Part shown: positions 17,133 through 25,556 of the stretch, piece by piece
Layout of the letters: every line of letters starts with the position of its first letter
Position numbering within the stretch: position 1 is the first letter of the stretch
NCBI RefSeq assembly: GCF_001584145.1
Contig: NZ_CP013232.1
Coordinates: forward strand, 5,270,001-5,334,000
Source: Collimonas fungivorans
GTDB taxonomy: Bacteria > Pseudomonadota > Gammaproteobacteria > Burkholderiales > Burkholderiaceae_D
DNA length: 64,000 nt
Direction of reading: 5' to 3'
The notes under the pieces: model-generated
Seen by the model: only the letters and a program-made list of their open reading frames with translations
The model's database searches: none
Told to the model about the DNA's origin: nothing
Translations under genes and position numbers: made by a program

Positions 17133-17195
17133 ATCCACTGCTTTTGCTGATTGTTAATCAAGGGATGTGCTTGCACAAAAATATCGGCAGCGAAA

Positions 17196-17212
17196 TGCAC
17201 CATCATGGGGCT
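17196..17212 (-). promoter_or_regulatory. NtrC-like binding site, promoter-proximal
   Basis: The minus strand has AGCCCCA-TGA-TGGTGCA; the right half matches the NtrC half-site TGGTGCA exactly and the left half is degenerate against TGCACYA. It is centred about 149 bp upstream of the predicted sigma-54 start, a normal enhancer distance. Confidence 0.6.
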
Positions 17213-17224
17213 CCAGTTTAAAGA

Positions 17225-17241
17225 AGCCTCATTTTGGTGCG
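17225..17241 (-). promoter_or_regulatory. NtrC-like binding site, promoter-distal
   Basis: The minus strand has CGCACCA-AAA-TGAGGCT. The left half is one base from the NtrC half-site TGCACCA, the right half is weak. Its centre is 29 bp from the other site, about three helical turns, as in paired NtrC enhancers. Confidence 0.55.
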
Positions 17242-17460
17242 CCAACATGGAATAGAAAACTACATGACAGCCTGTAGTCGGCTACAAATCAGGATCGGGA
17301 TTGTTGCAAGGACAATAAGCGCATGCCGGATAGCCGCTTTGCCTACTTCGCAGTGGACCTATGAATATAGCCAATCTTGGACCTTTCGTAACACCAGCTT
17401 GTGGCGCTACGATAGATGCTGCTTTGCGTCCATCGCCACGCCGTTCCACAGGAGGTTATC

Positions 17461-17925
17461 TTGGCATCTGCACCACGCTCGTCAATTCAGATCAAGCCGC
17501 TCAGCGAGCAGGATTTCCCCGCCTGGCAGCTGCAATGGCAGGGTTACCAGGATTTTTATGAAGTCGATATCCCGCAAGCTACGCGCCTGGTGACCTGGCA
17601 GCGCCTGCTCGATCCCAAGGAACCTGCGTTCGGCGCGCTGGCGATGGCAGATGGCAAAGCGGTCGGCCTGGTCCACTGGATTTTCCACCGCTCCTGCTGG
17701 ACGGTGGAAGATTCCTGCTACCTGCAAGACCTGTACGTCGCGCCGCAACAGCGCGGCGCCGGCGTCGGCCGCTTGCTGATCGAACATGTTTATGCGCAAG
17801 CCAAGGCCGCCGGCGGCACTCGCGTGCACTGGCTGACGCACGAAACCAACAGCACCGCCATGCAGCTGTACGACCGCATCGCGCAACGTTCCGGTTTCGT
17901 ACAGTATCGAAAGCAAATCACTTGA
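17461..17925 (+). CDS. GNAT family N-acetyltransferase
   Basis: I place the start at the TTG at 17461 because a perfect AGGAGG (17450-17455) precedes it by five bases. This gives a 154-residue protein beginning MASAPRSSIQIKPLSE; an ATG 45 bases upstream lacks such a site. The acetyl-CoA motif is LQDLYVAPQQRGAGVGRLLIEHV near residues 88-110, followed by WLTHETNSTAMQLYDRIA. The acceptor substrate is unknown. It stands alone, with ubiK about 110 bases downstream. Confidence 0.88.
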   Translation: MASAPRSSIQIKPLSEQDFPAWQLQWQGYQDFYEVDIPQATRLVTWQRLLDPKEPAFGALAMADGKAVGLVHWIFHRSCWTVEDSCYLQDLYVAPQQRGAGVGRLLIEHVYAQAKAAGGTRVHWLTHETNSTAMQLYDRIAQRSGFVQYRKQIT

Positions 17926-18035
17926 TGAGAGAAGCAAGGCAGTAATGACTTAAACCGCCCTTCCGGATCAGAATTCCGATGTCGGGTCTGCCTGTATCGG
18001 TTATCATTTTTCTTATTTACCTCGAAGGGCCGATC

Positions 18036-18278
18036 ATGAACAAACCCAACTTTTTTGACGACATCCAAGCCAAGATCAACCAGGCCATCGAAAACTCTCC
18101 TGCCAAGGATATCGAGAAAAACGTCAAGGCCATGCTGGGCCAGGGTTTCTCCAAGCTGGACCTGGTCACACGTGAAGAATTCGACGTGCAAGCCCAGGTA
18201 CTGGCAAGCACCCGCGCCAAACTCGAAGCGCTTGAAGCTCGCGTTACCGAGCTTGAGGCGCAACTGAAACGCCCATGA
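18036..18278 (+). CDS. ubiK: ubiquinone biosynthesis accessory factor UbiK (BMFP family)
   Basis: The ATG at 18036 gives an 80-residue protein starting MNKPNFFDDIQAKINQAIEN. It has the BMFP/YqiC layout: an amphipathic N-terminal helix, a middle KAMLGQGFSKLDLVTREEFD, and a C-terminal coiled coil (RAKLEALEARVTELEAQL). UbiK assists the aerobic ubiquinone-synthesis complex at the membrane. It is followed by comM, a common betaproteobacterial order, but here a 122-bp inverted-repeat element sits between them, starting two bases after the stop codon. Confidence 0.93.
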   Translation: MNKPNFFDDIQAKINQAIENSPAKDIEKNVKAMLGQGFSKLDLVTREEFDVQAQVLASTRAKLEALEARVTELEAQLKRP

Positions 18279-18279
18279 C

Positions 18280-18401
18280 AGGGAGCTCGAAAAACCGTCG
18301 CGAGCGGCGCAAGGTCAGCAGGAGAAGCGCAGCCGTACGAAAGTACGGTGAGCATCGCAGTGCTGAGATTGCGTCGCGCAGCAGGTTTTCCGAGGCTCCC
18401 T
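18280..18401 (+). repeat. inverted-repeat element, copy C, between ubiK and comM
   Basis: The ends AGGGAGCTCGAAAAACC (18280-18296) and, as reverse complement of the right end, AGGGAGCCTCGGAAAACC are complementary apart from a bulge and one mismatch. Inside, CCGTAC-GAAA-GTACGG forms a perfect stem with a GNRA-type loop. The core has GCGCAAGG on the left and GGTGAGCATCGCA on the right, weakly resembling the elements at 8063, 22548 and 36109. It fills nearly all of the space between the ubiK stop and the comM start. Confidence 0.75.
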
Positions 18402-18411
18402 AACCGCGCCA

Positions 18412-19926
18412 GTGACGCTGGCGGTGCTAAAAAGCCGGGCGCTGGCAGGCATGCAAGCGCCCGCAGTCACGGTTGAAGTCCACCTGGCCAACGGCTTGCC
18501 GTCTTTCACCATCGTCGGCCTGCCCGAAACCGAGGTCAAGGAATCCAAGGACCGGGTCCGCGCGGCACTGCAAAACGCCCGTTTCGAATTTCCCTCACGC
18601 CGCATCACCGTCAACCTGGCGCCAGCCGATTTGCCGAAAGAATCGGGCCGCTTCGATTTGCCGATCGCGCTCGGCATCCTGGCGGCATCCGGGCAGATGC
18701 CGTCGGATGAACTCGATCAATACGAATTTGCCGGAGAACTGTCGCTGTCGGGCGAGTTGAGGCCGATACGCGGCGCACTGGCAATGACTTTCGCCATGAC
18801 CGCCGATTGCGGTGAACGCCATGCTTTCATCCTGCCGCGCGGCAATGCCGACGAAGCGGCGCTGGTTGGCGATGCCCGCATTTTTCCCGCGGATTCCCTG
18901 TTGCAGGTATGCGCCCATTTTTCTTCCCGGCAGCAAGAAACCAGGTTGTTGCGCCATACGGCAGAGCTGCGGCGGCGGCCCCCTCCCTACCTCGATTTCT
19001 GCGATGTCAAAGGACAGATGCAAGCCAAGCGCGCGCTGGAAGTTGCCGCGGCGGGCAGCCATAGCGTGTTGCTGGTGGGCCCTCCAGGCACCGGAAAATC
19101 CATGCTGGCGACGCGTTTCCCCGGGATTTTGCCGCCCATGAGCGACCGCGAAGCGCTGGAATCGGCGGCAGTACAGTCGCTCACCAGCGGCTTTTCCGGT
19201 GAACGCTGGAAGGTAAGGCCGTACCGGGCGCCGCACCACACTGCTTCCGGCGTGGCGCTGGTTGGCGGCGGCAGCCCGCCGCGCCCCGGTGAAATTTCCC
19301 TGGCGCATCGCGGCGTGCTGTTCCTCGACGAACTGCCGGAGTTCGACCGCCGGGTGCTGGAAGTATTGCGCGAACCGCTGGAATCCGGCCACATCACGAT
19401 CTCGCGGGCCGCGCGTCAGGCCGATTTCCCCGCGCAATTCCAGCTGATCGCAGCGATGAATCCTTGCCCTTGCGGCTATCTTGGGCATGCGGTCAAGCAA
19501 TGCCGCTGCACGCCCGACCAGATCCTGCGTTATCAAAACAAGATCTCGGGGCCCTTGCTCGATCGCATCGACATGCAGATCCAGGTAGCCGCGGTGCCTC
19601 ACGAACAGTTGCTCGGGCAGGCCGACGGCGAGTCCACCGCCGCAATAGCGGCCAGGGTGGCGCAGGTGCATGCCGTGCAGCTGACGCGCCAAGGTAAGCA
19701 AAACAACGGCTTGTCGGCCAGCGAAATCGATTGTTACTGCAAGCCCGACGGCGCCGGCGAAAAACTGTTGAGCGGCGCGATGGCGCATCTGCACTGGTCG
19801 GCGCGCGCCTATCACCGGGTGCTGAAAGTGGCGCGCACCATCGCCGACCTGGCCGCGGCCGATATCATCGGCGCGCCCCATGTGGCGGAAGCGATCCAGT
19901 ATCGGCGCGCGCTACAGGACAAATGA
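18412..19926 (+). CDS. comM: ComM/YifB family Mg-chelatase-like AAA+ ATPase
   Basis: A 504-residue protein of standard length. It starts with GTG at 18412 giving MTLAVLKSRALAGMQAPAVTVEVHLANGLP, the conserved N-terminal domain. Walker A GPPGTGKSML is near residues 222-231 and the Mg-chelatase-like segment FLDELPEFDRRVLEVLREPLE follows. CPCGYLGH and CRCTPDQI form a cysteine-bearing region. ComM is a hexameric helicase promoting branch migration during natural transformation. No good ribosome site precedes the start; the repeat element at 18280-18401 occupies the expected position. Confidence 0.95.
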   Translation: MTLAVLKSRALAGMQAPAVTVEVHLANGLPSFTIVGLPETEVKESKDRVRAALQNARFEFPSRRITVNLAPADLPKESGRFDLPIALGILAASGQMPSDELDQYEFAGELSLSGELRPIRGALAMTFAMTADCGERHAFILPRGNADEAALVGDARIFPADSLLQVCAHFSSRQQETRLLRHTAELRRRPPPYLDFCDVKGQMQAKRALEVAAAGSHSVLLVGPPGTGKSMLATRFPGILPPMSDREALESAAVQSLTSGFSGERWKVRPYRAPHHTASGVALVGGGSPPRPGEISLAHRGVLFLDELPEFDRRVLEVLREPLESGHITISRAARQADFPAQFQLIAAMNPCPCGYLGHAVKQCRCTPDQILRYQNKISGPLLDRIDMQIQVAAVPHEQLLGQADGESTAAIAARVAQVHAVQLTRQGKQNNGLSASEIDCYCKPDGAGEKLLSGAMAHLHWSARAYHRVLKVARTIADLAAADIIGAPHVAEAIQYRRALQDK

Positions 19927-20170
19927 ATTCATGCCTGCGCAAAATAACGCGGCGCCATGCAATTTACTGGCTGGATGAACGCTTTGCTGTTTTCTACCTG
20001 GCCGGAGCTCCACTATCGCCGTCGCCCTGGACAGAAAGCTGGCCGCCGGTTCCCAATCCGCCCGCCACCGTTTGCTGGCGATAATTCCTCACCGCACGAA
20101 AATTTAACTTCCGGGACCTCTTCTTTTTTTGGGATCTCAAGAGTCAATTTGCAAAACCATCCCGCGGCAT

Positions 20171-20758
20171 TCATCGCGCTGCGTTCTTCGCCTGGTTCAA
20201 CAGCAGTTCCGCGGCCTCCCAGGCGCGTTCCGCTGCCGACGGATCATTGAACGCGCGAGCGTCGATCGTGGCGCCGTCGAGCAGCATCACAAACACGCCG
20301 GCCAACTGTTTTGCGGTCTTGTCTGGCACTATTTCCAACAGTAATTCTTCAAACCATCCGAACAATTTCACCCTGTAGCCGATTGCTACTTCCGATACCC
20401 CGGGATAGGCAGTGCCGAATTCGGCAAGCGCCCGCTCGAACAAGCAACCCGCGAATTCAGGACTGCGAAACCAGGCTCCGTACCAGTCAAAAATGCCTTT
20501 GATCCGGGCGTCAGCGTCTTCCATCGGCGCCAGCTGCTGAGAGATGCTGTCGACGATGAATGTGAAGCGCTGCCCCAGGACCTCCCCGATCAAGTCGTTT
20601 TTTCCGGCGAAATGGCGATACATGGTCATTCTCGCCACGTTGGATTCGTCAATGATCCGATCCACACCGACCGGATGAAAACCATGCGCGGAAAACAACT
20701 CGGTCGCCTTGTCCACAATTTGCTGGCGCTTGCCAGCCCCTCTTTTAATGTTGTCCAC
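20171..20758 (-). CDS. TetR/AcrR family transcriptional regulator
   Basis: I choose the GTG at 20758 because GGAG precedes it at proper spacing and the TetR domain begins right after: KRQQIVDKATELFSAHGFHPVGVDRIIDESNVARMTMYRHFAGK. Two ATG codons further upstream would add about 15 residues with no family match. The product is 195 residues with an N-terminal helix-turn-helix and a C-terminal ligand domain (QLAGVFVMLLDGATIDARAF). No obvious target gene is adjacent, and I found no clear operator palindrome in the 280 bases upstream. Confidence 0.9.
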   Translation of the reverse strand: MDNIKRGAGKRQQIVDKATELFSAHGFHPVGVDRIIDESNVARMTMYRHFAGKNDLIGEVLGQRFTFIVDSISQQLAPMEDADARIKGIFDWYGAWFRSPEFAGCLFERALAEFGTAYPGVSEVAIGYRVKLFGWFEELLLEIVPDKTAKQLAGVFVMLLDGATIDARAFNDPSAAERAWEAAELLLNQAKNAAR

Positions 20759-21082
20759 GAGCCATCTCCAGTGAAAAGTAGCAACGTCTCCACACCACAT
20801 CAATTATCCGAATGACATTTTGACAAATGAGGTTTTCTGACGTTAACGGGTGCAGCCTATCATTGAGCAGCTGTAGCGATGGTCAAGATTGCAATGTTGA
20901 TGCGAGGAAATATTACAACATGTGAGTAGAACGATCTATATTTTTAGTTCTCATTTGCAATATTTCTGTGCTCCCAGGCAATTTCCCGCAGCGCTGCAGC
21001 TGCGTGCCTGCGCCATTAAAAACAGGCGCAGGAAACTCAAGGCGCGGCTGGAAGTCCAAAAATCATCAGGATTGGAGGTCAT

Positions 21083-21295
21083 ATGTTTACCAAACCGAAA
21101 ACCTACAAGGCCGGTCATGATGGTTATGTTGCGGAAATCACGCAGTTCCTGGACAAGTTTCTCGAAGAGCACCCCGAAGTGATCGATGAGCAAAGCAAGG
21201 GCTGGCACATATTCTGGGATCGCGACGTCAACCTGGACGAACAAAAAAGGGCGGACAAGGACAGCGTGCCAAGCAAACCCTATTACTACAGCTGA
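21083..21295 (+). CDS. DUF3460 family protein
   Basis: A 70-residue protein starting MFTKPKTYKAGHDGYVAEIT with the ribosome site GGAGGT just upstream. The middle ITQFLDKFLEEHPEV and the end DRDVNLDEQKRADKDSVPSKPYYY match a small conserved family of unknown function restricted to betaproteobacteria. It is soluble, with no signal peptide or membrane span. No functional hint comes from its neighbours. Confidence 0.88.
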   Translation: MFTKPKTYKAGHDGYVAEITQFLDKFLEEHPEVIDEQSKGWHIFWDRDVNLDEQKRADKDSVPSKPYYYS

Positions 21296-21452
21296 ATACG
21301 CAGATAGCTATCCGGTTTAAGCTGATTTTAATTTGCGGCCGCTAAGATGGTTTCCGTAGGCGCGCCAGATCCATCTCTTCACCGTCGCGCCCTCTTCTTT
21401 TCCTCATTCCGCCATCACCCATGCCGGGAGATGCATTTTTGGAGGAAGCACC

Positions 21453-21875
21453 ATGAACACGCGCTCTCTTTTTGCCGTATCCGTATTGCTGGCGGCCAAT
21501 CTCGCCTTTGCCGCCGATGTCGTGCCGGGCCGGCTGCAACCGGTCACCAGCGGCGCCGTCACTTACTTGTCCGGCGGTATCGGACAAGACGAATCGACCG
21601 CCATACAGCAGGCGGCAAAAAATTATTCGCTGGAACTTGAGTTTGTCGTCAACGCCTCGCCTCGCGCCGAATTTACTTCTGATGTGCAGGTGAAGATCAG
21701 CGACGCCAGCCACAACGCAGTCCTGGATACCGTATCGAAAGGGCCTTTCCTGCTGGCGCAGCTGCCGGCAGGCCGTTACCGGCTTGAAGCGATCAAGGAC
21801 GGCAAGAGCAAGTCTCGGGATGTGACAATTAAACAGGGATCGCATCAGCACATCATGTTCGAATGGGCCGAGTAG
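21453..21875 (+). CDS. exported carboxypeptidase-regulatory-like domain protein
   Basis: A 140-residue protein with a signal peptide MNTRSLFAVSVLLAANLAFA and the ribosome site GGAGG seven bases before the ATG. The mature part looks like a single beta-sandwich of the carboxypeptidase-regulatory/transthyretin type: FTSDVQVKISDASHNAVLDT, then GPFLLAQLPAGRYRLEAI and KSRDVTIKQGSHQHIMFEW. It is probably periplasmic; function unknown. No operon partner is evident. Confidence 0.75.
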   Translation: MNTRSLFAVSVLLAANLAFAADVVPGRLQPVTSGAVTYLSGGIGQDESTAIQQAAKNYSLELEFVVNASPRAEFTSDVQVKISDASHNAVLDTVSKGPFLLAQLPAGRYRLEAIKDGKSKSRDVTIKQGSHQHIMFEWAE

Positions 21876-22173
21876 CGGATCTGCAACATCGCCGGCGAGC
21901 CCCGGTAACTGCAATTCGAGACTGCAGTGCAATGGAATCTGGTGATTTTGGATGGCTGTTAGGAGAAATGCATAGCGTTGATCAACATTTAGTTCGTGAC
22001 AAACAGGAGCGCCGGCGTAGTATATAAATGAAACGATTGGTTCTTCGCCTGATAAATATGTCTCATTAGAAACATGTCTCTCGGAAAAGGAGTTAAAAAA
22101 TAATATTTTCATTTGCTGGCTTGAAAACTGCTTACTCGATCATTACCTTCTGTCTTAACTACCGGGAGCGCAT
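21876..22173 (+). other. AT-richer intergenic region upstream of the DUF3567 gene
   Basis: About 298 bases without a credible reading frame. From 22010 onward it is clearly more AT-rich than the surroundings, with stretches such as ATATAAATGAAA and AAAAAATAATATTTTC, suggesting a promoter or a strongly expressed leader for the downstream gene. ATGTCTC occurs twice 16 bases apart (22057 and 22073). I see no structured RNA that I can name. Confidence 0.45.
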
Positions 22174-22431
22174 ATGAACCTGATTTATAACAGTGACCAA
22201 TACAGCGTCGTCGAATTTGGTGCCGATGAACAACGCGAAGCCTTGCGCTTCGGCGGCTATGAAATCGTCGATAAATCATTCAAGCGTGAGATTTTCATTG
22301 CTGGTGCCTTGGCTGAGTTTTTCCGTAAAGGGGTCGAAGACCTGATTGCGACCGAGCCGAGCATCGAAGATATCGATGCCTTTTTAGGCAATTATGACTC
22401 GATGATGAGTCAGCCCGTAACCTTGCAGTAA
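22174..22431 (+). CDS. DUF3567 (BTH_I0359-like) family protein
   Basis: An 85-residue acidic protein beginning MNLIYNSDQYSVVEFGADEQ, with GGYEIVDKSFKREIFIAGAL and FRKGVEDLIATEPSIEDIDAFL, matching a short conserved betaproteobacterial family of unknown function. A ribosome site CGGGAG lies just upstream. It is followed after about 115 bases by an inverted-repeat element and a TrmB-like gene. The role is not known. Confidence 0.87.
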   Translation: MNLIYNSDQYSVVEFGADEQREALRFGGYEIVDKSFKREIFIAGALAEFFRKGVEDLIATEPSIEDIDAFLGNYDSMMSQPVTLQ

Positions 22432-22547
22432 GCTCCTTTCCGATCCACCTCGTTTCAGTCAACCTGCGGTTGCCGACGCTGTCGGCTCCATCGGGAAGAC
22501 TGGGACGGCTTCGGTGTCGCCGCAGTTTCGCTTTCACCTAACCTCCC

Positions 22548-22659
22548 AGGACTTCCGTAAAACTGCCCCAGCAACGAGCTTGCCAACCCCTGACGACGAA
22601 GACAGTACTGCCTACGGCTAGGAGGAGTAACGCCGCTGGGGCAATTTTACGGAAGTCCT
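22548..22659 (+). repeat. inverted-repeat element, copy A2 (25-nt arms)
   Basis: Arms 22548-22572 and 22635-22659 are complementary at 24 of 25 positions around a 62-base core. The core contains GACGACGAAGACAGTAC and AGGAGGAGTAACGCC, both shared with the element at 8063-8174 in the opposite orientation. Its arms differ from that copy at several positions, yet four of these are matched by compensating changes in the opposite arm. The right end lies six bases before the start of the next gene. Confidence 0.9.
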
Positions 22660-22665
22660 ACCCTC

Positions 22666-23346
22666 ATGTACGCCAATTCCAGCCCGATCCACAGTGCCCA
22701 GAGCGGCGTCCATGACCAGCTTGCAGCCACCGTCGCCAAACATGCGGCGCACGTTTTTCAAAAACCGGTCAGCGTTTACAACCAGCGTGCCTTCGACGAC
22801 AGCATGGCCGCCTGGCGCGCAGCCGGCAGCTTGCCTCTGATCCTCGATGCGGGTTGCGGCGTCGGCCTGTCGACCATGCACCTGGCGGCACAGTATCCCG
22901 ATCATTTCGTGATCGGGATCGACCAGTCGGCAGACCGGGTTGGCCGCAATACCTTGTGGCCAGGCGCGGCGCCGCTGCCGCAAAATTTCGTGCGGATTCG
23001 CGCCGACCTGGTGGATTACTGGCGCCTGCTGCTGGCCGCACGGATTTTCCCGGTACGGCACTATCTGCTGTACCCCAATCCGTGGCCGAAGATCGGCCAG
23101 CTGAGCCGCCGCTGGCATGGCCATCCGGTGTTTCCGGATATCGTCGCGCTGGGGGGAATCCTGGAATGCCGCAGCAACTGGCGGATCTATGTAGAGGAAT
23201 GCGCCAGCGCCCTGGGCCAGCTGAGCGGCGAGGAGGTTGGCTGCGAAGCGTATCTGCCGCAACAGCCTATCACTCCGTTCGAGAGCAAGTACCTGGCTTC
23301 CGGCCATCAGTTGTGGCGCTGCCAGGCGGATCTCGGTACACACTGA
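22666..23346 (+). CDS. TrmB-like SAM-dependent methyltransferase
   Basis: A 226-residue protein with the class I SAM motif LDAGCGVGLSTMHL near residues 60-73 and FVIGIDQSADRVGRN after it. YLLYPNPWPK resembles the NPWPK-type catalytic loop of tRNA (guanine-46-N7) methyltransferase. The usual lysine/arginine-rich segment after it is changed to IGQLSRRWHGHPVF, and the C-terminus is short. It is either a divergent TrmB or a paralogue with another substrate. The start is six bases after an inverted-repeat element, whose right arm contains GGAAG, possibly acting as ribosome site. Confidence 0.75.
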   Translation: MYANSSPIHSAQSGVHDQLAATVAKHAAHVFQKPVSVYNQRAFDDSMAAWRAAGSLPLILDAGCGVGLSTMHLAAQYPDHFVIGIDQSADRVGRNTLWPGAAPLPQNFVRIRADLVDYWRLLLAARIFPVRHYLLYPNPWPKIGQLSRRWHGHPVFPDIVALGGILECRSNWRIYVEECASALGQLSGEEVGCEAYLPQQPITPFESKYLASGHQLWRCQADLGTH

Positions 23347-23391
23347 ATCCCGCCAGCCGGAGCGCCGGCCGCTAGCGGGGATTCGCGCAAT

Positions 23392-25293
23392 TCAAATTTC
23401 GACTTTAGTGCCCAGCTCGACCACCCGGTTCACCGGGATATGGAAAAAGTCCGACGGCTTGGCGGCATTCTGGTACATCCAGGCGAAAAGTTTTTCACGC
23501 CATAGCTGCATGCCCGGAATCTTGCTCGGGATCACAGTGTCGCGCGCCAGGAAGAAGGAAGTATCCATCACGTCGAATTCCAGGCCGAACTGGCTGCTGG
23601 CCAGGGCCATCACGGTATGCACGTCGGGCGTTTCCTTGAAGCCGAAGGCGGTGCGCAGGATGTACACGTCGCTGCCCAGCTCCTTCAAGGTCAGGCGCTT
23701 GTCGTCGTCGACGAAAGGCACATCCCAGATGCTGATCTTGAGGAAGAACACGCGCTTGTGCAGGATGCGGTTGTGCTTCAGGTTGTGCAGCAGCGCCACC
23801 GGCACGGTGCCCACGTTGCCGGTCATGAATACCGCAGTGCCCTCCACCCGGTGCGGCGGATGGGCCAGCAGGCCTTCGACGAACGGTTCCAGCGGAATGC
23901 CTTCATCCTTGCTACGCTCGCGCAGCAGCATGCGGCCGGAGTACCAGGTCATCAGCAGGAAGAAGGCAAAGCCGCCGAGCAGCAGCGGGAACCAGCCGCC
24001 GTCGACGATCTTCAGCAGGTTGGCGGCAAAGAAGGCGAAGTCAACGATGAAAAAGGCGCTGATGACCAGCGCCACCAGAAATGGATTCCACTTCCAGACG
24101 GTGCGCATGACGACTGCCGCCAGCACTGTCGTGATCAGCATGGTGGTGGTCACCGCGACGCCGTAGGCAGCGGCCAGGTTGTCGGATTTCTTGAACGCCA
24201 GCACCACTGCCACCACCAGTATCAGCAGCATCCAATTAATCACCGGCACATAGATCTGGCCGCGTTCGTCTTCCGAAGTGTGGAGGATGCGCATGCGCGG
24301 CACGAAACCCAGCAAGATGGCCTGGCTGGTAAGCGAGAACGCGCCGGAAATCACTGCCTGCGATGCGATCACGGTGGCGGCGGTCGCCAGGATCACCATC
24401 GGCAACAGCAAAGCGTCCGGCACCATCAGGTAAAACGGATTCTGGACCGCGCTGGGATTGGTCAGCAGGTTCGCGCCCTGGCCGAAATAATTCAGCATCA
24501 GGCAAGGCATGACAGTAAACAGCCAGGCAAAACGGATAGGCCGGATGCCGAAGTGTCCCATGTCGGCATACAGCGCTTCGGCGCCGGTCAGCACCAGCAC
24601 CACCGAGCCCAGCACGACGAACGCTTGCAGCGCGTGTTGCTGCATGAAGACAAAGGCGTAATAAGGATTGATCGCTGCCAGGATTTCAGGCGCCTTGATC
24701 ACGTTATAGATGCCCAGCAGGCCCAGCGACAGGAACCAGACGAACATCACCGGCCCGAACAGTTTGCCGACCACCGTGGTGCCATGTTTCTGGATCAGGA
24801 ACAGGGCGATCAGGATCACCAGCGCCAGCGGCACCACATAGCGGCTCAGCCCCGGCGTGGCGATTTCCAGCCCCTCCACCGCCGACAGCACCGAGATGGC
24901 CGGCGTGATCACGACGTCGCCGTAGAACATGCATGCCCCGAATACGCCCAGCATCATCAGCAACTTGGCGCGGCCAGAGCCGTTTTTTGCGGTGCGCAGC
25001 GATAGCGCCATCAAGGCCAGCACGCCGCCCTCGCCGTTATTGTCGGCGCGCATCACGAACAGTACGTATTTCAGCGAGACCACGATGGTGATGGCCCAGA
25101 ACAGCATCGAGATGATGCCCAGCACGCCATCAGGCGTGAACGGGATGCCATGCTCCGCGCTGAAACATTCTTTCAGCGCATACAGCGGGCTGGTGCCGAT
25201 ATCGCCAAACACAATGCCCAGTGCAGCCAGCGTGATGATGTGGAAACGGGATGACTTGAATCCGGCGCTGTTGCTGGTTTGTGTATTACTCAT
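23392..25293 (-). CDS. kup: Kup-type potassium uptake permease
   Basis: The ATG at 25293 gives a 633-residue protein; the frame is open 15 codons further upstream but the family begins near [26 protein letters not shown]. About twelve membrane spans occupy the first 430 residues, and a soluble C-terminal domain follows. [21 protein letters not shown] is a signature of KUP transporters, which bring in K+ with protons. A purine-rich AGAGAGAGAAC precedes the start. The 263 bases upstream hold no gene and no regulatory element I recognise. Confidence 0.96.
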   Translation of the reverse strand: MSNTQTSNSAGFKSSRFHIITLAALGIVFGDIGTSPLYALKECFSAEHGIPFTPDGVLGIISMLFWAITIVVSLKYVLFVMRADNNGEGGVLALMALSLRTAKNGSGRAKLLMMLGVFGACMFYGDVVITPAISVLSAVEGLEIATPGLSRYVVPLALVILIALFLIQKHGTTVVGKLFGPVMFVWFLSLGLLGIYNVIKAPEILAAINPYYAFVFMQQHALQAFVVLGSVVLVLTGAEALYADMGHFGIRPIRFAWLFTVMPCLMLNYFGQGANLLTNPSAVQNPFYLMVPDALLLPMVILATAATVIASQAVISGAFSLTSQAILLGFVPRMRILHTSEDERGQIYVPVINWMLLILVVAVVLAFKKSDNLAAAYGVAVTTTMLITTVLAAVVMRTVWKWNPFLVALVISAFFIVDFAFFAANLLKIVDGGWFPLLLGGFAFFLLMTWYSGRMLLRERSKDEGIPLEPFVEGLLAHPPHRVEGTAVFMTGNVGTVPVALLHNLKHNRILHKRVFFLKISIWDVPFVDDDKRLTLKELGSDVYILRTAFGFKETPDVHTVMALASSQFGLEFDVMDTSFFLARDTVIPSKIPGMQLWREKLFAWMYQNAAKPSDFFHIPVNRVVELGTKVEI

Positions 25294-25556
25294 GTTCTCT
25301 CTCTTATTGGTAAGGGCAAGCCTGCACAGATATAGCAAGACACGGCCCGCTTACTTCAATTTGATATTTGCTTGAAACTTTTTGCGGCAATGCACAAGGA
25401 GCCGGATTTTACTCTCAACCCCGGGGCCGGAACCAGTTTGCAATGTCGCCGGCGTTGCTAAAATACATCCCCACGCTCATCGATTTGTGCTTATCACACT
25501 CAAGTTTAACGAATCGGGACTACATTGATTGATGACAAAAGACTATCACAGCAGCC

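Larger units (their letters stand above)
17004..17460. other. long intergenic region between divergent porin and GNAT genes
   Basis: About 457 bases without a credible gene. The half nearer the porin holds the sigma-54 promoter, the small hairpin and the two NtrC-like sites listed separately. From about 17245 to 17448 I see no protein-like frame or structured RNA; it must contain the promoter of the plus-strand acetyltransferase. An AGGAGG ribosome site at 17450-17455 ends the region. Confidence 0.7.

Noticed and set aside
19927..20170. short plus-strand frames between comM and the TetR gene
   Set aside because: No ribosome site or family match; arginine- and proline-rich shadow-like composition.
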